From: JBCCQL01 sp039414355
Lineage (GTDB): Bacteria; Planctomycetota; Planctomycetia; Pirellulales; Lacipirellulaceae
DNA length: 64,000 nt
Assembly (NCBI GenBank): GCA_039414355.1
Contig: JBCDJN010000007.1
Coordinates: 1-64,000 of the forward strand
Direction of reading: 5' to 3'
Part shown: positions 35,604 to 43,012 of the stretch, piece after piece
How the letters are laid out: every line of letters starts with the position of its first letter
Position numbering within the stretch: the stretch's first letter is position 1
Translations under genes and position numbers: made by a program
Notes under the pieces: model-generated
Seen by the model: only the letters and a program-made list of their open reading frames with translations
Told to the model about the DNA's origin: nothing
The model's database searches: none

Positions 35604-36290
35604 ATGGAAGCGATCTCTCAGCCAAAGCCAGCACCAACCGGCGAGCGCGACGTGGTGGTGCTGGTGCACGGCCTCGCCTCGAGCCGGCTGCTGCTCATTC
35701 CGCTCGCCCGCCGACTGCGGAAGCGTGGCTTTGATACTCGGCTGTGGGGCTACTTCTCATACGTTGGTTCGAATCGCAACTTCGGCAACGCGCTCGCGCG
35801 GAAGATTGCTCGCCTCGCCGAAGAGGGAACCTGGCCGCGGATCCACTTGGTGGTGCACAGCATGGGATCGATCATCGCCCGCTGCGCGCTTGAGCAGGGG
35901 CTGCCCGACCGGCTCGGCAGAATCGTAATGATCGGCCCGCCCAACGGCGGTTCGCACATGGCGACGCGGCTCCGATACATCCACCCGTGGTGCAACCCGA
36001 TGCTGGAGCTGATGGACCGGCCCGATAGCTTCGTCAACCAGTTGCCGCCGCCGCCCGCGGAAGCGGAGATCGGCATCCTCGCTGCCGGCAAGGACAACGT
36101 GATCGACCTGCCGCGGACGCACCTCCCGGGCGAGCGCGACCACCGCGTGGTCGATAGCTGGCACACCGGCGTGCTGTGGCGCCGGGACACGGCCGACCTG
36201 GCGGCGGCCTTCTTGCGGAGCGGGTCGTTCTCCGGCGGAGCGGCCGCCCCGACCAGGCTTGCCAACCCAGCGACGGCGCCGGCGGGCTAG
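35604..36290 (+). CDS. Alpha/beta hydrolase, lipase/PGAP1-like
   Basis: 228 residues. VVVLVHGLASSRLLLIPLARRLRKRGFDTRLWGY is the oxyanion strand and helix, VVHSMGSI the nucleophile elbow (serine), and VVDSWHTGVLW near the end supplies the histidine; the acid is probably in the GKDNVIDL segment. The fold resembles triacylglycerol lipase/PGAP1-like cytosolic esterases of planctomycetes. There is no signal peptide. An upstream in-frame start at 35544 is less likely. The substrate is not known. Confidence 0.83.
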   Translation: MEAISQPKPAPTGERDVVVLVHGLASSRLLLIPLARRLRKRGFDTRLWGYFSYVGSNRNFGNALARKIARLAEEGTWPRIHLVVHSMGSIIARCALEQGLPDRLGRIVMIGPPNGGSHMATRLRYIHPWCNPMLELMDRPDSFVNQLPPPPAEAEIGILAAGKDNVIDLPRTHLPGERDHRVVDSWHTGVLWRRDTADLAAAFLRSGSFSGGAAAPTRLANPATAPAG

Positions 36291-36311
36291 ACGCCGCGGG
36301 CGGACCGACGC

Positions 36312-36791
36312 CTACAACTCCGCCTCGGCCGCGTCCAAGTTGGTGTATGCGGCGTCGTTCACTTCGTTGTAGTAGTCGAGCGTCGCTCGGCGGCTGCCCT
36401 GCCACATTACTCGGGCACGAAACGAGCCGTTCGCCACGTTGTACCAGTAGGCGCCGGCGGCACTGTCGGTGAGGACCACCTTGTTGGGGTTCTCCTTCGC
36501 CGCATCGTTAACCCGCTGAACGGGATTCAGTCCCCACTTGTCCTGCGGGTGCGGCGGGATCGTCTTCGCTTGAAACCACTCCGGGCGGATGTTCACCGGC
36601 GGCTGACCGTTGCGGCGGGCGGTCATCAGGTCGATCTGCAGTTGAATCGTCTCAACATTCGACTGCAGCGTCGCCTTCTCGCCCTCGGCGGTCATGTCTT
36701 GGTACTTGCCCACGCCCACCGCGGCGAGGATGCCCATCACGAGCACCACCACGACGAGTTCGACCAGCGTGAAACCGGGCCTGCGTTGCAT
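36312..36791 (-). CDS. Type II secretion/type IV pilus-like pseudopilin
   Basis: 159 residues. The prepilin site is RRPGFTLVELVVVVLVMGILAAVGVGKY: cleavage after G6, methylated F, E at +5, then the membrane helix. The mature part is small and ends YTNLDAAEAEL. It differs from the DUF1559 proteins and looks like a minor or GspG/H-like pseudopilin. It would be assembled by a type II secretion or pilus system encoded elsewhere. Divergent from the photolyase-like gene. Confidence 0.85.
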   Translation of the reverse strand: MQRRPGFTLVELVVVVLVMGILAAVGVGKYQDMTAEGEKATLQSNVETIQLQIDLMTARRNGQPPVNIRPEWFQAKTIPPHPQDKWGLNPVQRVNDAAKENPNKVVLTDSAAGAYWYNVANGSFRARVMWQGSRRATLDYYNEVNDAAYTNLDAAEAEL

Positions 36792-36871
36792 ACCACAAAG
36801 CTAGCTCGCCGGCGCCGCGCGGCGGACACGGTGGGCGAACGCCCGTCTGACGCCTACAACCGGCTGTGCCG

Positions 36872-37654
36872 ATGCGAACCGATTTTGCCGACCGCGACGA
36901 CCTAATCGCCTACTGCCGGGAGCAGTTCCCCGAAGCGTCTGCCGTGAGCGACGCGGTCTCCCAAGAGTTCCCCGGCGGCGAGCGCGCCGCCGAGGCGCGG
37001 ATGGCTACGGTCGATCCCGTCGCCTACGGCCGCACGCGCAACAGCTACGGCGGCGCCGTGACACGGCTCTCGCCCTACCTGCGGCACGGCGTGCTCGACC
37101 TGGCCGAGACCGTCCGCCGCGTGAAGGCGATGGCCGGCTCGCCCCACGCCGGGCAGAAGCTGATCCAAGAACTGGCGTGGCGCGACTACTGGCGGCGGGT
37201 CTTGGACGAGATCGGCGACGGCATCTGGGAAGACCAAGAAGCGTACAAGACCGGCTACGAGCCGGAAGACTACGCCGACCAGTTGCCGGCCGACTTCCTC
37301 ACCGGCGAAACCGGTATCGACTTTGTCGACGGCACGGTGCGGAAGCTTCACGAAACGGGCTACCTGCACAACCAAGCCCGGATGAAGATCGCCGCGTACG
37401 TCGTCCACTGGCGGCGCGTGAAGTGGCAGGCCGGCGCCCGGTGGATGCTCTCGCACCTGCTCGACGGCGACGTCGCATCCAACAACCTCTCGTGGCAATG
37501 GGTCGCCAGCACCTTCGCCGCCAAGCCGTACATCTTCAACCAAGAAAACCTGCAGAAAGCGACCGACGGCAAGTACCGCGGCGTCGATCGAACAACCGGC
37601 GAGTCCCCCTTCGCCGGCTCCTACGACGATCTGAACGCGAGGCTCTTCCGATGA
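36872..37654 (+). CDS. Photolyase/cryptochrome FAD-binding domain as a stand-alone protein
   Basis: 260 residues equal to the carboxy-terminal half of a photolyase. Visible are GGAVTRLSPYLRHGVLDL (the T-R-L-S-P FAD-phosphate loop), QELAWRDYWRRVLDE, YLHNQARMKIAAYVVHW, and DGDVASNNLSWQWVASTFAAKPYIFN, the region of the FAD pocket and electron-transfer tryptophans. There is no room for an antenna domain before it: residues 1-50 are a short helical lead. An antenna-like protein is encoded directly after it with an ATGA overlap. The start at 36872 is ATG; a GTG at 36866 is possible. Light-driven repair or signalling is inference. Confidence 0.85.
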   Translation: MRTDFADRDDLIAYCREQFPEASAVSDAVSQEFPGGERAAEARMATVDPVAYGRTRNSYGGAVTRLSPYLRHGVLDLAETVRRVKAMAGSPHAGQKLIQELAWRDYWRRVLDEIGDGIWEDQEAYKTGYEPEDYADQLPADFLTGETGIDFVDGTVRKLHETGYLHNQARMKIAAYVVHWRRVKWQAGARWMLSHLLDGDVASNNLSWQWVASTFAAKPYIFNQENLQKATDGKYRGVDRTTGESPFAGSYDDLNARLFR

Positions 37655-38070
37655 CCGGTCAAGTCGTCTGGGTTCACGATGAGATGCTCCGCGCGGCCTG
37701 CGTGCCAGTGGACGCGCCGGCGATCTTTGTCTTCGATTCCGAGTGGATCGCCGACGAGCAGGTATCGCTCAAACGCATCGTCTTCCTCTACGAGTGCCTC
37801 GCGGAGATGAACGAGTCGCGCCCGCAGCCGATCGAGATCGTTAAGGGCGACGTCGTCGCGCTCGTCTCGGAGTTCGCCGCCCGTCATGGCGCCGACACGA
37901 TCACGACCTATCGCAGCCCCCTGCCGCGCATCAAGCGGCAAGGCGCGGCTCTCGACGTCCGCTGGATCGATCCCGAGCCGATCGTCACGCTGCCCGAGGG
38001 CGTCGATCTGAAGCGATTCAGTCGCTACTGGCGGAAGGCGGAGAAGCAGGTGATGCGTCGCGACGGCTGA
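37651..38070 (+). CDS. Photolyase antenna-domain-like protein
   Basis: 139 residues resembling the amino-terminal Rossmann-like antenna domain of photolyases: VVWVHDEMLRAACVP corresponds to the WxRxDLRxxDNxAL segment, AIFVFDSEWI to the next strand, IEIVKGDVVALVSEFAARHGADTI to the G-x-x-x-VL-x-L region. Normally this domain precedes the FAD domain in one chain; here it is a separate gene after it, with translation coupled through ATGA. The carboxy end DLKRFSRYWRKAEKQVMRRDG is basic. Its last 53 bp overlap the convergent conserved gene. Similarity is by eye and moderate. Confidence 0.7.
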   Translation: MTGQVVWVHDEMLRAACVPVDAPAIFVFDSEWIADEQVSLKRIVFLYECLAEMNESRPQPIEIVKGDVVALVSEFAARHGADTITTYRSPLPRIKRQGAALDVRWIDPEPIVTLPEGVDLKRFSRYWRKAEKQVMRRDG

Positions 38071-38422
38071 CCGACTCGGCGATCCACTTGCCACGCCAGG
38101 CGAGGCTCTGCCGGTTCAGCTCCTCAACCGCGGGCTCGCCCTCGGCGAGCATCCGCTCAGCGCAGGCCACGGCGACTTCGAGCTGGGCGGTCGTGAGCTG
38201 CTTGTACGCTCGCAGCCGGCGGTCGAGGTGGTCGTACCAGCACCCGCAACAGGCGTGGTCGAGCGCGATCCGCATGAAGCAGTGATCGTTTTGCACCCGC
38301 CAGCCGTTCTGCTCCGCGGCCCGCGGCAGCCGATCACGCGTCAGCTCGAGATAGCGTTCTTGCAGCGCATAGCGATCGCCGGTTGGCGGAAACCGTTCGT
38401 GATCGTCGTCAAGCTGTGTCAT
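38018..38422 (-). CDS. Conserved hypothetical protein next to photolyase genes
   Basis: 134 residues. The core, HCFMRIALDHACCGCWYDHLDRR followed by LRAYKQLTTAQLEVAVACAERML and LNRQSLAWRGKW, is the pattern of a small conserved protein that I associate with photolyase/cryptochrome neighbourhoods in other bacteria (recollection, not tested). The function is unknown. The ATG at 38422 overlaps the DUF2256 stop (ATGA), so both are translated together. The 3' end overlaps the antenna-like gene by 53 bp on the opposite strand. Upstream in-frame codons to 38719 are not part of it. Confidence 0.8.
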   Translation of the reverse strand: MTQLDDDHERFPPTGDRYALQERYLELTRDRLPRAAEQNGWRVQNDHCFMRIALDHACCGCWYDHLDRRLRAYKQLTTAQLEVAVACAERMLAEGEPAVEELNRQSLAWRGKWIAESVSRRDASPASPPSASSD

Positions 38423-38565
38423 CGCTCTCGCTTCGCCGCGGCGCGGCAGCGGTCGCTGCAATAGCGGACTTGCTCCCAAGTGCGGGCCCACTTCTTCCGC
38501 CACGCCATTGGCCGCCCGCACTGCTGGCAAGGCTTCGTTGGCAGGTTCGGTTTGGCGTGCGGCAT
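38419..38565 (-). CDS. DUF2256 zinc-ribbon protein
   Basis: 48 residues, beginning MPHAKPNLPTKPCQQCGRPM and ending YCSDRCRAAAKRER. Two CxxC-type pairs (C13, C16 and C36, C40) form the zinc ribbon of the DUF2256 family, with the conserved KPCxxCGRPMxWRKKWxxxWxxVxYCSxRC pattern. The gene is short enough to be missed by gene callers and lies in a frame shadowed by its neighbour. In many bacteria DUF2256 genes sit beside cryptochrome or photolyase genes, which fits here. The role is unknown. Confidence 0.88.
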   Translation of the reverse strand: MPHAKPNLPTKPCQQCGRPMAWRKKWARTWEQVRYCSDRCRAAAKRER

Positions 38566-38756
38566 GGCGGGAATCGCATTGGGTTGGTCTGCCGAATCTT
38601 AGAGAGCGTTTGCTCACCGACGACCGACGCGACTTTTCACCAAGAGGAGCACCAGCTGCGCACCATGCGGAGTAACCCCGCATTTGCGCAGAAGTTTCGC
38701 GACCGGTTGTAGAAGGCACAGAACGTTTGGCGTTCCTACTGGTGGAACAGTCTCTC

Positions 38757-38797
38757 GCGGCGCCGGCCGGGTCGGGTACCCGTGGCCGGGGCGCCGC
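38757..38797 (+). promoter_or_regulatory. GC-rich hairpin in the leader of the peroxidase gene
   Basis: GCGGCGCC (38757-38764) pairs perfectly with GGCGCCGC (38790-38797), and inner GGCC/GGCC bases extend it around the GGGTCGGGTACCCGT loop. It lies 33 nt before the start codon, followed by TCTTT and a GAAAGAGG ribosome binding site. The role is unproven. Confidence 0.5.
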
Positions 38798-38830
38798 CCG
38801 TCTTTGCCTGCAAGTTGAAAGAGGCCCCCC

Positions 38831-41137
38831 ATGAAGCGTCGCGCTACCGGTACGCGCCTAGGCAAACTCGCGAGCGAGCAGCTCGAGCAGCGGCAGATGC
38901 TTGCCGCGGATGTTCTCGACAACTTAGATCTTGAGCAGATCCAAGACGACACACTCACGCAAGAAGTGGCGCCCGTAGATGGGACCGGCAACAACGAGGC
39001 GAACCCGGACTACGGCGCCGCCGGGGTTGAGCTGCTTCGCCTAACCACCGTTGAGTACGCCGACGGCCTCTCAACGCCCGCCGGCGAAGACCGCCCCAGC
39101 GCCCGCGAGGTCTCCAACACCGTCGCCGATCAGCCCGAACTGATCGCCAACAGCCAGTCGCTGACCGACTTCGTCTGGCTGTGGGGACAGTTCATCGACC
39201 ACGACATCACGCTGTCGCTCGAAGCCGACCCGGAAGAGACCCTCGAGATCGACGTGCCGCTGGGCGATGAGAACTTCGATCCGTTCGGCACGGGCGAGGT
39301 AACCATCTCGCTGCACCGATCCGAGTACACGGAAGACGAAGACGGCGTCCGCCAGCAGATCAACGACATCACGGCGTTCATCGATGGTTCGATGGTTTAC
39401 GGCTCCGACGACGCCACGGCCGCGGCGCTGCGGGAGTTCGAAGGCGGCCGGCTCCGCGTCACTAGCGACGCAGCCGACGGCGACCTGCTGCCGATTGGCG
39501 AGGACGGGTTCTTTGAAGCCGGCGACATCCGGGCTAACGAGAACGTGCTGCTGACCAGCATGCACACGCTGTGGGTCCGCGAGCACAACCGGCTGGCCGG
39601 CGAGATCGCCGCCGCCGATCCCACGCTCAGCGACGAGGCGATCTACCAGCAGGCGAGGTCGCTGGTCGTCGCGCAGATCCAGGCCATCACGTACAACCAG
39701 TGGTTGCCGGCGCTGCTGGGCGTGGACGACATCAGCAGCTACGCCGGCTACGACGAGACGGTGGACGCGTCGATCGCCAACGTCTTCTCGACGGCCGCGT
39801 TCCGGTTTGGGCATACGATGCTCTCCACCGAGCTGCTGCGGATCAACAACGACGGCACGACCGCCGACGAGGGCAACCTGTCGCTCGCCGACGCCTTCTT
39901 CTCGCCCGACGAGGTGCAGAGCCACGGCATCGATTCGCTGCTCGCCGGCGCCGCGGCGCAGGTGGCGCAGGAAATCGACAACCAGCTTGTGGACGACGTC
40001 CGCAACTTCCTCTTCGGCCCCCCCGGCGCCGGCGGGCTGGACCTGGCTTCGCTCAACATCGAGCGCGGCCGCGAGCACGGCCTCGCCGACTACAACCAGC
40101 TCCGCGAAGACATGGGGCTGGAGCGCGTCACCAGCTTCGACCAGATCACCAGCGACGCCGAGCTGGCCGGCAAGCTCGAAGCGCTCTACGGCTCGGTGGA
40201 CAACATCGACCCGTGGGTTGGCATCCTGGCCGAGGATCACGTCGCCGGTGGCAGCCTCGGCGAGCTCGGCCGGACGATCCTGGTCGATCAGTTCACGCGG
40301 CTGCGTGACGGCGATCGTTTCTGGTACGAGAACGTCTTCACCGGCGAGACGCTCGACGTGCTGCAGAACACGAGCCTCTCTGATGTGATCGAGCGGAACA
40401 CCGGTGTCGCCGGGCTGCAGGAGAACGTCTTCTACGACGACACGGTGCTCTACTACGCCGCGGCCGAAGGCGACGGGCCGGCCAACGTGATGGTTATCAC
40501 CCGCGGCGGCGATGTGGAGGCGGTCGACCTTCGCACCGGCAACGTGCTCGCGAGCGTGCCGGCGGACGAGGCGAGCAAGGTGGTGCTCGTCGGCTCCTCG
40601 GCCAATGGCGACCGCTTCACCGTGGCGCCGAGCGTGGCGTCGCTCAATCTCGTGGGCGGTGTAATCATCGACGCCGGCCTCGGCGGCCGCGACCAGGTGA
40701 CCCTCCGCGGCGGGCGCGGCCAAGACACGGTTGCCGTGGACGACGCCTTCACTTCGTTCGACGGCACGCAGGTGCAGCTTGAGGGTGTGGAGCGGCTCGA
40801 TATTCAAACCGGCCCCGGGAGAGACATCGTGCAGGTAATTGACGACGGCGACATGCGGGTAGTTGTGGACGGCCGAGACGGGCGGCAGGACGACGGCCCG
40901 CGACGAAGGAACGACGGCCCCCGGCAGAATGAACCACGCCCGCCGGTGAACCGACTCGCGGGCCCCGCGCCGCGCGGCGACCTGACGGCGGACCTTGATC
41001 GCGCAATGGAAGACCTTGACCGCCGCGACGACCGCGAGCGTCAGGACCCGCCGCGGCGTGGCGTGGCGCCGCCGGTGATGGGGCGTGAGGTGGGCGCGAC
41101 GCTTGCCGACGCCCTGCGGGGCGGCCGCCGGCGCTAG
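38831..41137 (+). CDS. Animal-type haem peroxidase, secreted
   Basis: 768 residues of the peroxidase-cyclooxygenase superfamily. The amino terminus has the planctomycete LEQRQMLAAD motif of large secreted proteins. The distal histidine H124 lies in WLWGQFIDHDITL and the proximal histidine H328 in FRFGHTML; LNIERGREHGLADYNQLR is the conserved RGRDHGLP-type block. Residues after ~560 form a beta-rich extension, and the last ~70 residues are Arg/Asp/Pro-rich. It may oxidise halides or phenolics at the cell surface. A strong GAAAGAGG precedes the ATG, and a terminator follows. Confidence 0.92.
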   Translation: MKRRATGTRLGKLASEQLEQRQMLAADVLDNLDLEQIQDDTLTQEVAPVDGTGNNEANPDYGAAGVELLRLTTVEYADGLSTPAGEDRPSAREVSNTVADQPELIANSQSLTDFVWLWGQFIDHDITLSLEADPEETLEIDVPLGDENFDPFGTGEVTISLHRSEYTEDEDGVRQQINDITAFIDGSMVYGSDDATAAALREFEGGRLRVTSDAADGDLLPIGEDGFFEAGDIRANENVLLTSMHTLWVREHNRLAGEIAAADPTLSDEAIYQQARSLVVAQIQAITYNQWLPALLGVDDISSYAGYDETVDASIANVFSTAAFRFGHTMLSTELLRINNDGTTADEGNLSLADAFFSPDEVQSHGIDSLLAGAAAQVAQEIDNQLVDDVRNFLFGPPGAGGLDLASLNIERGREHGLADYNQLREDMGLERVTSFDQITSDAELAGKLEALYGSVDNIDPWVGILAEDHVAGGSLGELGRTILVDQFTRLRDGDRFWYENVFTGETLDVLQNTSLSDVIERNTGVAGLQENVFYDDTVLYYAAAEGDGPANVMVITRGGDVEAVDLRTGNVLASVPADEASKVVLVGSSANGDRFTVAPSVASLNLVGGVIIDAGLGGRDQVTLRGGRGQDTVAVDDAFTSFDGTQVQLEGVERLDIQTGPGRDIVQVIDDGDMRVVVDGRDGRQDDGPRRRNDGPRQNEPRPPVNRLAGPAPRGDLTADLDRAMEDLDRRDDRERQDPPRRGVAPPVMGREVGATLADALRGGRRR

Positions 41138-41168
41138 CTTCCCACGGCACTTTCTCAGCAAGCACTTC

Positions 41169-41207
41169 GCCGAGCCGGCTCCGCGCGAGTCGGCTCGGCT
41201 TCTTTTG
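41169..41207 (+). terminator. Rho-independent terminator after the peroxidase gene
   Basis: GCCGAGCCG (41169-41177) pairs perfectly with CGGCTCGGC (41191-41199) around a 13-nt loop, followed by TTCTTTTG. It begins 31 nt after the stop codon. Confidence 0.82.
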
Positions 41208-41266
41208 TCTAGTCGCGAACTTTGGGTAGTGGTTTTGACCTCCGCTCGAACGCCGACAAAGGGGCC

Positions 41267-41339
41267 GCCCCTTACGCCGTCACCCTCGCATCGACCGGCG
41301 TTGGGGTGACGGCCGATGCGAGGGCGACGGCGAAGGGGC
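41267..41339. repeat. Long near-perfect hairpin (26 bp) in the peroxidase/EF-hand spacer
   Basis: 41275-41293 pairs with 41314-41332 (18 of 19), and after one bulged A the stem continues with GCCCCTT (41267-41273) pairing AAGGGGC (41333-41339). The loop is 20 nt. No T run follows, so it is not a terminator. The remaining spacer between 41138 and 41584 shows no gene. Confidence 0.82.
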
Positions 41340-41584
41340 TACCGCAAGGTGCGTGACTCACACAGGTTGGGTGGGCGTCCCGTCGTCGAGCCCTAGCCGA
41401 CGTTCAACCCACCAAGAGCATGGAGGGACCATTTTCTTTCGTCGGGGCTGTAGACGGATTGAACGATTAAGCGTTTCAAACCTCAGGAGCACAATCGCAC
41501 AGCAAAAGCGAACACCTGTCGCAAGCCGCCGCGTTCATCGGGTCGACGCCGCTTGCGAGCCACTTTCACTGGAGGGCGAAAGCC

Positions 41585-42268
41585 ATGACCGCACGCACCT
41601 CGTCCGTCGCCGCCTGCCTGCTCGCGGCCGGGCTGGTGGCCGCCACCAACGCTCAGCCCGGGGGAGAAGAAGGGAACCGAGCGGAACGCGGCCGCCGGCC
41701 CGGACCACCGCCGCCGGACGTCATCTTCGACGAGATCGACGCCGACGGCGACGGCTCCGTGAGCCGCGAAGAGTTCATCCGCCATCACGAGGAGCGGTTT
41801 GGTGAAGGCGGCCCCCCCAGGCCGCGGGGCGAGGGCGGACGCCCCGGTTTCGGACCGCCCGAGGGCGGCGGCGAAGGCTTCGGTCCGCCGCCACGCGAGG
41901 GGCGCGGCGAGCGGCGTGGCCCGCCACCCTTCGCTCAGCAGGGCGGGCAGCAGCGGGGATTCGGTCCGCCGCCCGGCAACCGCCAGGCCGGCCAGTGCCC
42001 CAACTGCGCCGGCCAGGATGGTGGACCGACAAGTGCCCAAAACCAGCAAGGCGGCTTCAGGGGCGGACGCCCCGGCCCGCCGCCACCGCCGATGCCGCCG
42101 CAGTGGGGTGGCCAGCAGCAAGGCGGCGGGTGGGGACCGCCGCCGCCGCCGCGACCCGAGGACGGCCGCGTCCGCCGGCCCGGTCCACCCCCCCGCGGCG
42201 AACGGCCCGACGAGACGGGCCAGCGCCCCGAGCTTGAAGTCGACCCGCTCGAAGACACCGGCGTCTGA
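41585..42268 (+). CDS. Secreted EF-hand protein with Pro/Gly-rich low-complexity body
   Basis: 227 residues. Signal peptide SVAACLLAAGLVAATNAQ. One complete EF-hand calcium loop, DADGDGSVSREEF, lies at about residues 52-64 with a preceding helix. The rest is a repetitive Gly/Pro/Arg/Gln sequence with PPPPP runs and a CPNC pair. Such proteins are frequent in planctomycetes, and an extracellular calcium or matrix role is inference. GGAGGGCGAAAGCC upstream contains a good ribosome binding site. Confidence 0.78.
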   Translation: MTARTSSVAACLLAAGLVAATNAQPGGEEGNRAERGRRPGPPPPDVIFDEIDADGDGSVSREEFIRHHEERFGEGGPPRPRGEGGRPGFGPPEGGGEGFGPPPREGRGERRGPPPFAQQGGQQRGFGPPPGNRQAGQCPNCAGQDGGPTSAQNQQGGFRGGRPGPPPPPMPPQWGGQQQGGGWGPPPPPRPEDGRVRRPGPPPRGERPDETGQRPELEVDPLEDTGV

Positions 42269-42304
42269 GCCCGCCGACACCTGCCAACCAGAGACCGTTC
42301 CTGC

Positions 42305-42380
42305 CTGTGGGAGGGCTCTCTGAGCCCGATTCCGGCCTGTCGATGGCGACTGGAATCGGCCTCCGAGAGGTTTCCCACAG
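42305..42380. repeat. 29-nt inverted repeat, GTGGGAGGGCTCTCTGAG type
   Basis: Arms 42305-42333 and 42352-42380 are complementary at 24 of 29 positions around an 18-nt loop. The outer eight and inner eight bases match perfectly. It sits 37 nt after the EF-hand gene and lacks a T run. Confidence 0.78.
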
Positions 42381-42535
42381 TTCGTTTGGTCGACCGATTC
42401 CCTGCAACCGTTCTCACCCGCCTCGCGTCCCGCGCTTCGCCCCGCCGGCCGCCGGCCCGGCTGATTTCTTCTCAGCGCTGGCGCCGATAGCACCTCCGAA
42501 GCGGCTCGTTGTTTCTCGAACGGCGGAGGTGCGCA

Positions 42536-42763
42536 ATGTGGCGATCGCTCTTTCTGGCAATCGGGGCTTACGCCGCGATCCTCGGCGCCGAGGCGCTGGC
42601 GATCGAGAAGGCGGTGCTGAAGCCGAAGACCGGCGCCTCGGGCCAGGTGCTCGCCGCCTCGCAAGAAGTGGTCCCCCCCGATTGGGCCCCCTGGAGCCTG
42701 CTCGCCGGCGGCGCCGTGATTGTGCTCTACAGCTTCACCATTCCCCGCCGCGTGAGCGAGTAG
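42536..42763 (+). CDS. Small membrane protein, two helices
   Basis: 75 residues: helix 1 WRSLFLAIGAYAAILGAEALAI, a polar stretch with two lysines and a PPDWAPWS turn, and helix 2 LLAGGAVIVLYSFTI ending PRRVSE. GGAGGT at 42525-42530 is an ideal ribosome binding site for the ATG at 42536. A conserved planctomycete membrane protein of unknown function (inference from its look). The stop codon overlaps the start of a GGGAGCT word repeat. Confidence 0.75.
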   Translation: MWRSLFLAIGAYAAILGAEALAIEKAVLKPKTGASGQVLAASQEVVPPDWAPWSLLAGGAVIVLYSFTIPRRVSE

Positions 42764-42782
42764 CTGGGAGCTGGGAGCTAGT
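42762..42782. repeat. GGGAGCT word repeat
   Basis: TAGCTGGGAGCTGGGAGCTA overlaps the stop of the small membrane protein gene and adds another short-word family to the spacers of this window. Confidence 0.55.
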
Positions 42783-42932
42783 CGCCAACGAGCCGACGGA
42801 GTGGCGCGAACCCGCCAAGCCGGACCGCTGCCCACGGTGATCGCGAACCCAGCGACTGAGTCTTCGGTCCTCGCAGCGCCAACAGCTCCGGGGGCTTACG
42901 CCACCCGGCTCGCCCCCCTGGCGCGTAGCTTC

Positions 42933-42961
42933 TTGCCGTGAGCGGCCTGTGAATTTAGGAT
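42933..42961 (+). promoter_or_regulatory. Putative promoter for ilvB
   Basis: TTGCCG (42933-42938) and TAGGAT (42956-42961) with a 17-nt spacer lie 51 nt before the ilvB start. No attenuator leader peptide or T-box was recognised. Confidence 0.45.
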
Positions 42962-43012
42962 ATGGGGTTCGATTAAGAGCCCCTTCGTTCCCCTTCCCCC
43001 CGCGACGCAGCC

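Noticed and set aside
39071..41161. 696-codon minus-strand frame opposite the peroxidase gene
   Set aside because: Antisense shadow; no recognisable motif and the haem-peroxidase residues are on the plus strand.
41353..41805. 150-codon plus-strand frame overlapping the start of the EF-hand gene
   Set aside because: Overlaps the signal peptide region of a better gene with a good ribosome binding site and has no domain character.
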